Source: Sva-07 sp964549065 (GTDB lineage: Bacteria > Actinomycetota > Acidimicrobiia > Acidimicrobiales > Ilumatobacteraceae). From it: a stretch of DNA of 6,248 nucleotides. Each line of letters begins with the position of its first letter. The stretch's first letter is position 1. The position numbers were made by a program, and so were the translations under genes. Below are positions 1 to 5,968 of the stretch, in pieces. The notes under the pieces are model-generated. The model did not search any database and had not been told where the DNA came from. It saw only the letters and a list, made by a program, of their open reading frames with translations. The stretch spans positions 1 to 6,248 of the forward strand of contig CAZJUC010000195.1 of assembly GCA_964549065.1 (NCBI GenBank). Reading direction: 5' to 3'.

Positions 1-2
1 TG

Positions 3-416
3 CCGTCTCGATTTCGTGTCAGCGACACCGGTCGGCCGATCACCGAGCGGTCGAGTGGCGGAGGAGGCGGAGGCTCTGGCGCAGGTGGTGGTGTCGTCGA
101 GGCAACGGTGTGTCAGGACATCGACGAACTGTCCGACGGTGATGTCCTGGTGGTCGACTCGTTGCGACCTGACCTGGGACCGCAACTTCCACGCATCGGA
201 GCGATCGTCGCCGAGACCGGCAGCGTGCTCTCACACCTGGCGATCCTCGCGCGCGAACAGCAGGTGCCGACGGTGGTCGGCTACACGGGTGCCCGAGACG
301 AACTGGCCGAAGGCCTGCGGGTGCGGGTGAACGGCGATCTCGGCACCGTGGAGATGCTCGGCGACGACAGCAGCGACGAAGAACGAGTCGACGACGAACA
401 CGAGGTGGCGTCGTGA
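3..416 (+). CDS. PEP-utilising enzyme, C-terminal swivel (phosphohistidine) domain, 5' partial
   Basis: The reading frame is open from base 3 and enters from outside the window, so only the last 137 residues are seen. Residues about 45-115 of this fragment form the mobile 'swivel' domain of PEP-utilising enzymes (PEP synthase, PPDK, rifampin phosphotransferase type). The key motif ETGSVLSHLAILARE contains the histidine (residue 78, codon 234-236) that carries the phosphoryl group between the PEP/pyruvate and nucleotide-binding domains in this family, followed by the usual VPTVVG strand. The motif has Ser before His, as in many PEP synthase- and rifampin phosphotransferase-like proteins, rather than the Cys of PPDK. 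A glycine/serine stretch (residues about 17-30) precedes the domain and looks like a flexible interdomain linker. The protein ends in an acidic tail. Its substrate cannot be decided because the ATP-grasp part is missing. The stop overlaps the next start by four bases. Confidence 0.8.
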   Translation, partial: PSRFRVSDTGRPITERSSGGGGGGSGAGGGVVEATVCQDIDELSDGDVLVVDSLRPDLGPQLPRIGAIVAETGSVLSHLAILAREQQVPTVVGYTGARDELAEGLRVRVNGDLGTVEMLGDDSSDEERVDDEHEVAS

Positions 417-979
417 AGGCGGTGGCGTGGTTCTTCGGAGTCGTCACGTTGATCGGGGCCGGTGCGTACGCGGCGATCTCGCTCGGACGGTGGGAATGGA
501 ACCGGGCGTTGTTCTTCGCCATCGTGTTCGTCGCCGCCGAGATCGGCCTGGCAGTGGGGCTGGTGCTGCGCCGCATCGCCAAACTCGACGAACGACTCGA
601 ACACCGCCGCGACGACCTGCGCACCGCCGGTCCGATCGATGCCGTCCGCAAGGCACGGGGAGCGCACCGCCGATTCGAATGGCTCGACGTCGACCGCCGT
701 GAGGTCGGCCGCAAGGTGGTCAACCGCACCAACGTGTTCATCACGATGGTCGTCGGCGGCGGCGTCCTCCTGTCAGGCGTTGCGTGGGTCGTCGACAAGG
801 TGGCCACGTCGACCACCGACCGCGGGCGCGAACGGTCGTTGGCCAAGGATCTGACCTCCATCCAGTATCCGACCGACGGCATCCTCGTCGACGACGTCAC
901 CGTGCTCGCTCGATCCGGTCTGCGCCGGGAGGACCCCCGCGTCGACTCGCTGCTCCGCCGAGGAAACGTTCGCCCGTGA
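413..979 (+). CDS. Three-TM membrane protein of unknown function
   Basis: This 188-residue protein is not one I recognise. It starts at a GTG that overlaps the upstream stop (GTGA), which supports this start. Hydrophobic segments lie at residues about 3-23, 32-52 and 107-127. The positive-inside rule places the arginine/lysine-rich stretch 53-106 (RRIAKLDERLEHRR and onward) in the cytoplasm. That gives a short outward hairpin between the first two segments and an outward C-terminal tail of about 60 residues. The 54-72 part is charged and heptad-like and could form a short coiled coil. It sits between a PEP-utilising enzyme and a small exported protein, with 4-base overlaps on both sides, so it is probably made in step with them. 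The coding assignment rests on coupling, codon bias and membrane segments. The function is unknown. Confidence 0.8.
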   Translation: MKAVAWFFGVVTLIGAGAYAAISLGRWEWNRALFFAIVFVAAEIGLAVGLVLRRIAKLDERLEHRRDDLRTAGPIDAVRKARGAHRRFEWLDVDRREVGRKVVNRTNVFITMVVGGGVLLSGVAWVVDKVATSTTDRGRERSLAKDLTSIQYPTDGILVDDVTVLARSGLRREDPRVDSLLRRGNVRP

Positions 980-1392
980 AACAGATCGCCGCCGCAGTCG
1001 CCGTGCTCGTCCTCGCCGGGGGAGTTGTCTGGCTACGCGAGGAAACCCAGTCGGAGCACTATCCGACCCATCCCGATTCGACCGTGAGCATCGTGGTCGA
1101 TGCCGACTCGAACCGGTCCGAGCAGTCGCAGACGTTGCACGAGATGGCGGTCGCGCAACTCACGTTCTGTCGCCTCGAGGTGAACTCCGATCCGGTCGGG
1201 GCGATCGAGCAGCTGCACGACGACGAGACGCAGTTCCGCGTGGTGCTGCGTCCGGCGCTCGACCAGACCGATCGCGTGCAGTACGAGGGGTGCGTCGAGG
1301 ACTGGCTGCTCGATCATCTGCGGCTGAGCATCGTGTCGTACGAACGCAACGGACCGAGGCTGCCCGGCGAGCCCGAGGGGGCGGCGTCATGA
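976..1392 (+). CDS. Small membrane-anchored or secreted protein, unknown function
   Basis: This gene encodes 138 residues and starts at a GTG that overlaps the previous stop (GTGA). An AGGA at 961-964 lies about 11 bases upstream, so this start is preferred over in-frame starts further upstream that would run deep into the preceding gene. Residues 2-20 (KQIAAAVAVLVLAGGVVWL) form a signal anchor or signal peptide without an obvious cleavage or lipobox site, so the rest should lie outside the cytoplasm. The exported part carries exactly two cysteines (C65 and C106) that could form one disulfide. They flank a mixed alpha/beta stretch with a GCVEDWLLDHL motif. No known family is recognised. The C-terminus is Gly/Pro/Glu-rich and disordered-looking. 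The gene ends in an ATGA overlap with the phosphatase gene, so it may be a partner of that enzyme or of the upstream membrane protein (inference). Confidence 0.78.
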   Translation: MKQIAAAVAVLVLAGGVVWLREETQSEHYPTHPDSTVSIVVDADSNRSEQSQTLHEMAVAQLTFCRLEVNSDPVGAIEQLHDDETQFRVVLRPALDQTDRVQYEGCVEDWLLDHLRLSIVSYERNGPRLPGEPEGAAS

Positions 1393-2168
1393 GCGTCGAC
1401 GACGACCAGTTCGACGGCGACCGGCAGATCGCCGACGAGGGCGGATCGACGATGGCTCGTCCCGCCGTGTCGTTGTTGCACCGCGACCCGCCGTTGCATC
1501 CAACCGACTTCTTCTTCCATCGGCGGATCTTCTTCGCGCTGACGATCGTGTCCGTCACGGTGCTCGCCGCGCTGGCGGCGAGCGACGGCGGTTCGGTACT
1601 GCTGCAGATCGACGAACCGGTCGCACGGTGGGTGTCCGACAATCGCACTCGAGCCTGGACCGACTTCTTCAATGGCGCCAGTCGGCTCGGCGACAACATC
1701 GTCGTCTTCGCCATCGCCGCACCGCTGGCGGTGATCGTGTGGTTCCGCTGCCGATGGTTGGCGATCGCCATCGTCCTCGCCGCTGCGTTCCGCCCGCTGA
1801 TGGAGTTCGTTCTGAAGGCTTCGATCGGGCGTGAGCGGCCGACGATCGATCCGCTCGGAGAGTTCGCCGGCCCGTCGCACCCGAGCGGACACCCGCTGGC
1901 GGCTGCTGCGTTCTGGGGTCTCGTGCCGGCGATCGTCGCGTTGTTCTTCCGCAGTCGGCTGCTCTGGTGGCTCAGCTTCGTGGTGTCGACGACCATCATC
2001 GTGCTCGTGGCCGCAGCGCGCGTCTACAAGGGTGCCCACTGGCTGACCGACGTGACGGCGTCGCTGCTGTGGGGGGGCCTGTATCTCGCCCTCGTGCAAG
2101 GGGTGTTCGATCGGTTCCACCACGACCGGGACTGTCGCCACTCCCAGCACGCGACCCAGACCCACTGA
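1389..2168 (+). CDS. PAP2-superfamily membrane phosphatase
   Basis: This 259-residue integral membrane protein has the three-part active site of the PAP2 (type 2 phosphatidic acid phosphatase) superfamily. Motif 1 is KASIGRERP (K143-P151). Motif 2 is PSGH (165-168). Motif 3 has R211, H217 and D221 in the R-x5-H-x3-D spacing. The motif-3 serine that normally precedes the arginine is alanine (A210). In the family, H217 is the nucleophile that becomes phosphorylated and H168 is the acid/base. Hydrophobic segments lie at about 46-65, 103-118, 122-140, 170-188, 191-210 and 222-240. The first 45 residues are polar and cytoplasmic-looking. Family members dephosphorylate lipid phosphates such as undecaprenyl diphosphate, phosphatidic acid or phosphatidylglycerol phosphate; the substrate here is not determined. 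The ATG overlaps the previous stop (ATGA) and fixes the start. The C-terminus is His-rich. Confidence 0.9.
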   Translation: MSVDDDQFDGDRQIADEGGSTMARPAVSLLHRDPPLHPTDFFFHRRIFFALTIVSVTVLAALAASDGGSVLLQIDEPVARWVSDNRTRAWTDFFNGASRLGDNIVVFAIAAPLAVIVWFRCRWLAIAIVLAAAFRPLMEFVLKASIGRERPTIDPLGEFAGPSHPSGHPLAAAAFWGLVPAIVALFFRSRLLWWLSFVVSTTIIVLVAAARVYKGAHWLTDVTASLLWGGLYLALVQGVFDRFHHDRDCRHSQHATQTH

Positions 2169-2180
2169 TCGGTGGCGACG

Positions 2181-2954
2181 ATGACCGATCCCGGCTCGCC
2201 GCCCGCACCCGATACCGGAGGGGTGCTGGAGTTGTTCGACGAACCGTCGCGCTGGCGAGCCGAGATCATCACCGACTTCCGCCTCCGAGGGGCGGAGCGT
2301 TGTGCTGCTGCGTCGCCGACACCCGGATTCCCCCAGCTGCTCGATTCCCTGATGGAGGCCCTGGCCGACGCCCCCGGGCAGTGGCTGGACGTCGGTGGTG
2401 GCTTGGGCGGCGTCGCGAGCTGGATCGAACGAACCACCGCACACCCGGTGGTGGTCGCCGATGCGTCGCTGGCGAGCCTGCGTGCTGCCCAGCACCTCTT
2501 TCCGACACTGGACCTGGTTGGCTCGGATGCAGCTGCACTACCGGTGCGGGATCGGGCGGCGTCGGTTGCGATCGTCAGTGGCGTCATCTCGTTGCTCGCG
2601 GAGGTCCGACCCCTGTTGTCCGAACTGCGTCGGGTAGTCGGCGATGACGGCCGCATCGCACTGACCGACCTGTGGTCGGCCGGGCCGTCGACGTGGGCCG
2701 ATCATCCCAACACGTTCTGGTCCCTCGAGGAACTCGAACGCGAGGCATCCGAGCACGGTTTCCAGTTCTGTCATGTCGCCGTCGCCGACCTGTCGGCCGG
2801 CTGGTGGCCCTTGGCGGCCCGCCAGGTCAGCGACGAGGTCACACGCCGTCATGCGGCGCACCCGGCCTACGAGCGGTGGCGCGCCGACATCGACCATCTC
2901 GACGAGGTGCTGGGTGCCGGTCGCGTGATCCCCGCCGCGGTCCTGCTGCGCTGA
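2181..2954 (+). CDS. Class I SAM-dependent methyltransferase
   Basis: The protein has 257 residues from ATG 2181. A GTG at 2172 would add three residues. I prefer the ATG because GGTGG at 2171-2175 then sits as a ribosome-binding site five bases before it, while the GTG has no good one. A Rossmann-type methyltransferase core is visible. Motif I is LDVGGGLGG (residues 69-77). An acidic residue follows strand 2 (VVVADAS, D94), expected to bind the ribose of S-adenosylmethionine. Motif III is SDAAALPV (D116 next to the adenine pocket). A strand 4 region (SVAIVSGVISLL) and the later RIALTDLW strand complete the core. The N-terminal 60 residues are a helical cap. The C-terminal part (about 170-257) is helical and may hold the substrate site; I do not recognise it. 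It is the last gene of the apparent operon and lies 12 bases after the phosphatase stop. Substrate unknown. Confidence 0.88.
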   Translation: MTDPGSPPAPDTGGVLELFDEPSRWRAEIITDFRLRGAERCAAASPTPGFPQLLDSLMEALADAPGQWLDVGGGLGGVASWIERTTAHPVVVADASLASLRAAQHLFPTLDLVGSDAAALPVRDRAASVAIVSGVISLLAEVRPLLSELRRVVGDDGRIALTDLWSAGPSTWADHPNTFWSLEELEREASEHGFQFCHVAVADLSAGWWPLAARQVSDEVTRRHAAHPAYERWRADIDHLDEVLGAGRVIPAAVLLR

Positions 2955-2957
2955 ACC

Positions 2958-3000
2958 CCCGGGCGCCTCGGCGAGGCCGGGCAGAGTCTGCTCAGGACTC
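2958..3000. terminator. Possible bidirectional terminator hairpins in the convergent gap
   Basis: The two convergent genes stop only 37 bases apart (2954 and 2992). The gap holds a GC-rich hairpin with stem GCCTC (2965-2969) and GAGGC (2973-2977) around a 3-base loop. It can be extended as CCCGG/CCGGG (2958-2962 with 2977-2981) with a bulge. A second 5-bp stem, GAGTC (2984-2988) with GACTC (2996-3000), lies next to it and runs over the minus-strand stop codon. No run of T follows on either strand, so this would be a weak or non-canonical intrinsic terminator, as is common in high-GC actinomycetes. Confidence 0.4.
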
Positions 3001-5676
3001 AGCCCGGAGCGCAGCCCAATCGGCGTCGATGTCTGCGAAGACCTCGTCGATCGTGCGCCGCCCGTCGGCCCAGTCGACCATGCCCCGTAAGAACGAGCCC
3101 GGTTCGCCGTCCGAGATGAAACCGATGGCCGGCGGCATCATGCCCGAGCCGTCGAGGCGGAGTCGATCGGCGGCGATCGCCTCAGAGATCAGCTGCGTCG
3201 CGGCCCGCATCGGTTCACCTCCTCGACCTGGTGTCGGCGGCGGCTGGACGAACCGACGGTTCGCCGGCAGGAACCCGGCTCGTGGCGTGGACGCCCAGAT
3301 CCGACCCCACTCGGGACTCGCCATGTGTGTGAGGAGTGCCCGTACCTCGGGCCGGTCGACGAGGCCCGTTGCGAACGTGCCGTTGACAATGAGCGGGGGC
3401 TCGTCGCCAGCGGTGAGCGGAGGGAGCAGGAAGGCGTCGAGATCGGTGCCGAGCTCGACGCCCGGCCCCACGGTGCCGAACATGAAGTAACCCTGATGAA
3501 GCATCCAGCAGCTCGGGTCGAGATCCCCGGTCGCCGGGTCGCGATCGAGCAGATGAAGCGAGTCGTCGACGAAGTTCGACGAGCTGACCGACCCGGCGCC
3601 CCCTCGGACGAAACCGTCGGTGCGAAGAAGCTGGTCGGCCAGCCGTCCGGCGTCGGCAACTGGCGGACTCGAGAACCCGGCCGTGCCGTCGACCCACGCA
3701 TCGAACGCCTCGACACCACCGGTGCGTACGACGAGGCTGTCGATCAAGTCGGTGCCGGGCCAGCCGTCGAACAGCCCACCGGCGAAGAAGCCCGCGCACC
3801 ACGGTGTCCGCCCGTCGACGACCATCTGTTCGGACAGTGCCATCAGGCCGTCCCAGTCGGCGGGAACCTCGTAGCCGGCCGCCTCGAATGCCCCTCTCGG
3901 ATAGAACACGAGGCCCTTGACGTCGAGATCGATCGGAACTGCCGACACCGTCTCCACGCGCTCGGGCACGACACCGCCGGGCGCCGTCGTGGGCCGACCG
4001 AGGAGGTAGTCGCCGAAGTCGGCGCGGAGGGTTTCGATGTCGACGAACGCATCGAGTCCGATGGCGCGGGAGCGCGCCCATTCGGCAACGATCGGTCCGG
4101 TCGCCGCGAACACGTCCGGTCGGGCGATCTCGCCGGCCATCATCCGGGCCAGGTCGGTCGGGGTCGTGTTCTCGGCCAGCTCGACCTCGATGCCGGTGCG
4201 TTCGGTGAACGCGGCCAACTCGGCGAGCAGGCCCGGCTCGGGTTGGAGTGCGAAGTTGGCGAGCGTCACGGTGGTTCCGGTCAGGGCACGGTCGGTGTCG
4301 CCGGGCGGCTCGTATCCCTCGACGACGAGCTCGATGGGTATCGCCGCTGCCGTCGGACAGGCGGGCAGGGGTGCCGGAATTCTTGCGCAGTCGTCCTCGG
4401 TCAACCGTCGTTCGATCGAGCCTTCGGCAAACGCCACGAGATCGGCGACCGGCATCACATAGACACCGGCAGGACCGATGGGACCTGCCCGGACCGTCAC
4501 CGGCGCGGCCGAGCCGACGTCGTACTGCACACCGAGCGCCTGCAGCGCCCAGTGGATCGCATCGACCGCGTCCGGAATCGCGTAGCCGAAGTCGGCGGTC
4601 TCGCGGACCCCTGCCGTCGCGTAGAGCAACGCCAGTTCCGCGTCGCCGAGCGAGCGTGCGTTCTCTGACGCCGACACCCACCCGTTGGCCCGGTTCAACC
4701 GGTCGAGACCGTCGACGGACCGCTCGGCAACAGATCGGGCGCCGTCTGCATCGCGCCACCGGACAACGCCCAACACGGCCGCCAGTGCGAGCAGCGTGGT
4801 GAGGCAACCGACCACGACGAGTTGCCGAAATCTGCGTCGTTCGCCGAGTTCGGCCGCGACCGTGCGCTGCTTCTGAGCGACGGTTGTCGCGTCTCGAACG
4901 CCGCCGGACCCCGTCGCGGAACGCAACGACGGGTCGTCGCACACGATCAGCTGTTCGAGCTCGACCAAGTCGCTCGACGGAACGAGACCCAGTTCTTCGC
5001 CGAGCCGAGTCCGGAGCGCTCGATAGGTCCGCAGCGCATCGCTCTGGCGGCCCGAACGGTGCTGTGCGATCATGAGCTGTCCGACCGCCCGCTGCCGGAA
5101 CGGGTGACGAGTGACGACGTCTTCGAGTTCGGCGACGAGATCGTGCGAGCCGCCGAGCCGCAGATCTGCTTCGATCCGATCCTCGAGCGCCGCCAGCCGG
5201 AGCTCGGCGAGCCGGTTGATCTCGGACTGTGCAAACGGTTCATACGCGAAGTCGGCCAGCGGGTCACCACGCCACAGTGAGAGGGCTTCGCCGAGCAACA
5301 CCGCAGAGCCCGCGGGGTCGACATCGAGCAAGGCCCGACCCTCGGCTGCGAGCGTCTCGAAACGAACCGCGTCGAGGTCATCCGGGTCGATCGTCAGCAC
5401 GTATCCCGGCGGTTGGGTCCTGAGGATCTCGCCGTCGCTCCGCTTCGGGCGATCGGGTTCGAGCAGCGCCCGCAGTCGGGACACGACGACCCACAGCGAA
5501 TTCTGGTGGTCCTTGCCATCGTCGCCCCAGAGTGCTTCGATGATCGTGTCGGTGGAGACGACCCGGTTGGCATCGATGAGGAGCAGCGCCAGCAGCGCCC
5601 GCTGTTTGGGGCCACCCAGGTCGACCGGAGCGCCGTTGCGGGACACGACGAGCGTCCCGAGTACCCCGAACTCCAT
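2992..5676 (-). CDS. Membrane-tethered SARP (BTAD) transcriptional regulator fused to an extracellular solute-binding domain
   Basis: This gene encodes 894 residues from an ATG at 5676 preceded by GGGAG six bases upstream. The start MEFGVLGTLVV is typical of SARP regulators, so the longer open frame upstream (to 5988) is not used. Residues 1-97 are an OmpR-type winged helix (GGPKQRALLALLL, IEALWGDD, SRLRALLEP, PPGYVLTID). Residues 98-244 are the BTAD helical domain (LWRGDPLADF through EELGLVPSSDL). Residues 285-305 form one transmembrane helix preceded by RRRFR, so the N-terminus should be cytoplasmic. Residues 330-440 are a helical linker. Residues 468-894 match family-1 extracellular solute-binding proteins of carbohydrate-type ABC importers (TPWCAGF, GWPGTDLIDSLVVRTGG, SCWMLHQGYF, RPEVRALLTHMASPEWG). 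C627 and C723 probably form a disulfide outside. No ATPase domain and no transporter genes are present nearby. The likely role is to sense an external solute, perhaps a sugar or glycoside, and control transcription directly. The ligand and target genes are unknown. Confidence 0.88.
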   Translation of the reverse strand: MEFGVLGTLVVSRNGAPVDLGGPKQRALLALLLIDANRVVSTDTIIEALWGDDGKDHQNSLWVVVSRLRALLEPDRPKRSDGEILRTQPPGYVLTIDPDDLDAVRFETLAAEGRALLDVDPAGSAVLLGEALSLWRGDPLADFAYEPFAQSEINRLAELRLAALEDRIEADLRLGGSHDLVAELEDVVTRHPFRQRAVGQLMIAQHRSGRQSDALRTYRALRTRLGEELGLVPSSDLVELEQLIVCDDPSLRSATGSGGVRDATTVAQKQRTVAAELGERRRFRQLVVVGCLTTLLALAAVLGVVRWRDADGARSVAERSVDGLDRLNRANGWVSASENARSLGDAELALLYATAGVRETADFGYAIPDAVDAIHWALQALGVQYDVGSAAPVTVRAGPIGPAGVYVMPVADLVAFAEGSIERRLTEDDCARIPAPLPACPTAAAIPIELVVEGYEPPGDTDRALTGTTVTLANFALQPEPGLLAELAAFTERTGIEVELAENTTPTDLARMMAGEIARPDVFAATGPIVAEWARSRAIGLDAFVDIETLRADFGDYLLGRPTTAPGGVVPERVETVSAVPIDLDVKGLVFYPRGAFEAAGYEVPADWDGLMALSEQMVVDGRTPWCAGFFAGGLFDGWPGTDLIDSLVVRTGGVEAFDAWVDGTAGFSSPPVADAGRLADQLLRTDGFVRGGAGSVSSSNFVDDSLHLLDRDPATGDLDPSCWMLHQGYFMFGTVGPGVELGTDLDAFLLPPLTAGDEPPLIVNGTFATGLVDRPEVRALLTHMASPEWGRIWASTPRAGFLPANRRFVQPPPTPGRGGEPMRAATQLISEAIAADRLRLDGSGMMPPAIGFISDGEPGSFLRGMVDWADGRRTIDEVFADIDADWAALRAES

Positions 5677-5682
5677 GATCGA

Positions 5683-5687
5683 CTCCC
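5683..5687 (-). promoter_or_regulatory. Ribosome-binding site deciding the regulator start
   Basis: On the minus strand this reads GGGAG, six bases before the ATG at 5676. It supports starting the regulator at MEFGVLG rather than at upstream in-frame codons, whose translation lacks any domain similarity. Confidence 0.7.
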
Positions 5688-5751
5688 AGCAGCGACACGA
5701 CCACCGGCCACTGCTGGAAATTGTGACACATCGTCCGCCAGAGCGCACTCT

Positions 5752-5775
5752 CGTGATCAGAACCCAGAGATCACG
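5752..5775. promoter_or_regulatory. Inverted repeat CGTGATC-N10-GATCACG, candidate operator
   Basis: Perfect 7-bp arms lie at 5752-5758 and 5769-5775, separated by 10 bases, in the divergent region. The centre lies about 87 bases before the regulator start and about 205 before the start of the divergent secreted protein. The right arm's AGATCAC (5768-5774) recurs at 5808-5814. A spacing of about two helical turns between arm centres would suit a dimeric binding protein on one DNA face. The winged-helix SARP itself is one candidate, although SARPs usually bind direct repeats, so another regulator is equally possible. Confidence 0.4.
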
Positions 5776-5956
5776 GTGGCCCGATCGGCGTCCACGGAGA
5801 TGCTGACAGATCACAATGCAGACCGTTGGTGGGACTTTCGCAGGCACCTGAGCTGGTGTTGTGTCCGGATCGGAGTCGCTGTAAGTCGTCTGAAAGGACG
5901 CTCGTGGAGAGTGACGCCGGGGTTGACCATCCGGCGGCCCGAACCGCACCACTCTC

Positions 5957-5961
5957 AGGGG
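5957..5961 (+). promoter_or_regulatory. Ribosome-binding site of the secreted propeller protein
   Basis: AGGGG lies seven bases before the ATG at 5969. It supports this start for the truncated gene at the right edge. Confidence 0.65.
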
Positions 5962-5968
5962 TTCCATC

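Larger units (their letters stand above)
5677..5968. promoter_or_regulatory. Divergent intergenic region, promoters for both neighbours expected
   Basis: These 292 bases hold no convincing gene. Both flanking genes start outward from here, so at least one promoter per direction is expected. No textbook -35/-10 pair is seen. Weak candidates are CACAAT on the minus strand (5720-5725), which would place the 5752-5775 repeat just upstream of its -35 region, and TTGTGT-N17-TAAGTC on the plus strand (5859-5887). A second pair of matching half-sites, ATTGTGA (5720-5726) and TCACAAT (5811-5817), lies 84 bases apart in opposite orientation. Confidence 0.5.

Noticed and set aside
40..900. Minus-strand open frame (286 codons) opposite the first two genes
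   Set aside because: It is Arg/Ser/Pro-rich without motifs. The plus-strand frames show the swivel-domain motif and membrane segments with coupled starts.
1314..2495. Minus-strand open frame (393 codons) opposite the PAP2 and methyltransferase genes
   Set aside because: Both opposing plus-strand genes have complete catalytic motifs. This frame is Arg/Gly/His-rich and crosses the boundary between them.
3325..4668. Long plus-strand open frame (447 codons) antisense to the regulator gene
   Set aside because: It lies wholly opposite a gene with clear domains, is rich in Arg/Gly/His, shows no recognisable domain, and long antisense frames are expected in GC-rich genes.
3215..4942. Long minus-strand frame (575 codons) in another frame of the regulator gene
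   Set aside because: The composition is extremely Arg-rich with no domain signal, and it overlaps the proven SARP-SBP frame.
5923..5951. TTGACC at 5923-5928 as a -35 box for the secreted-protein gene
   Set aside because: There is no acceptable -10 sequence 16-18 bases downstream, and the resulting transcript start would sit almost on the ribosome-binding site.
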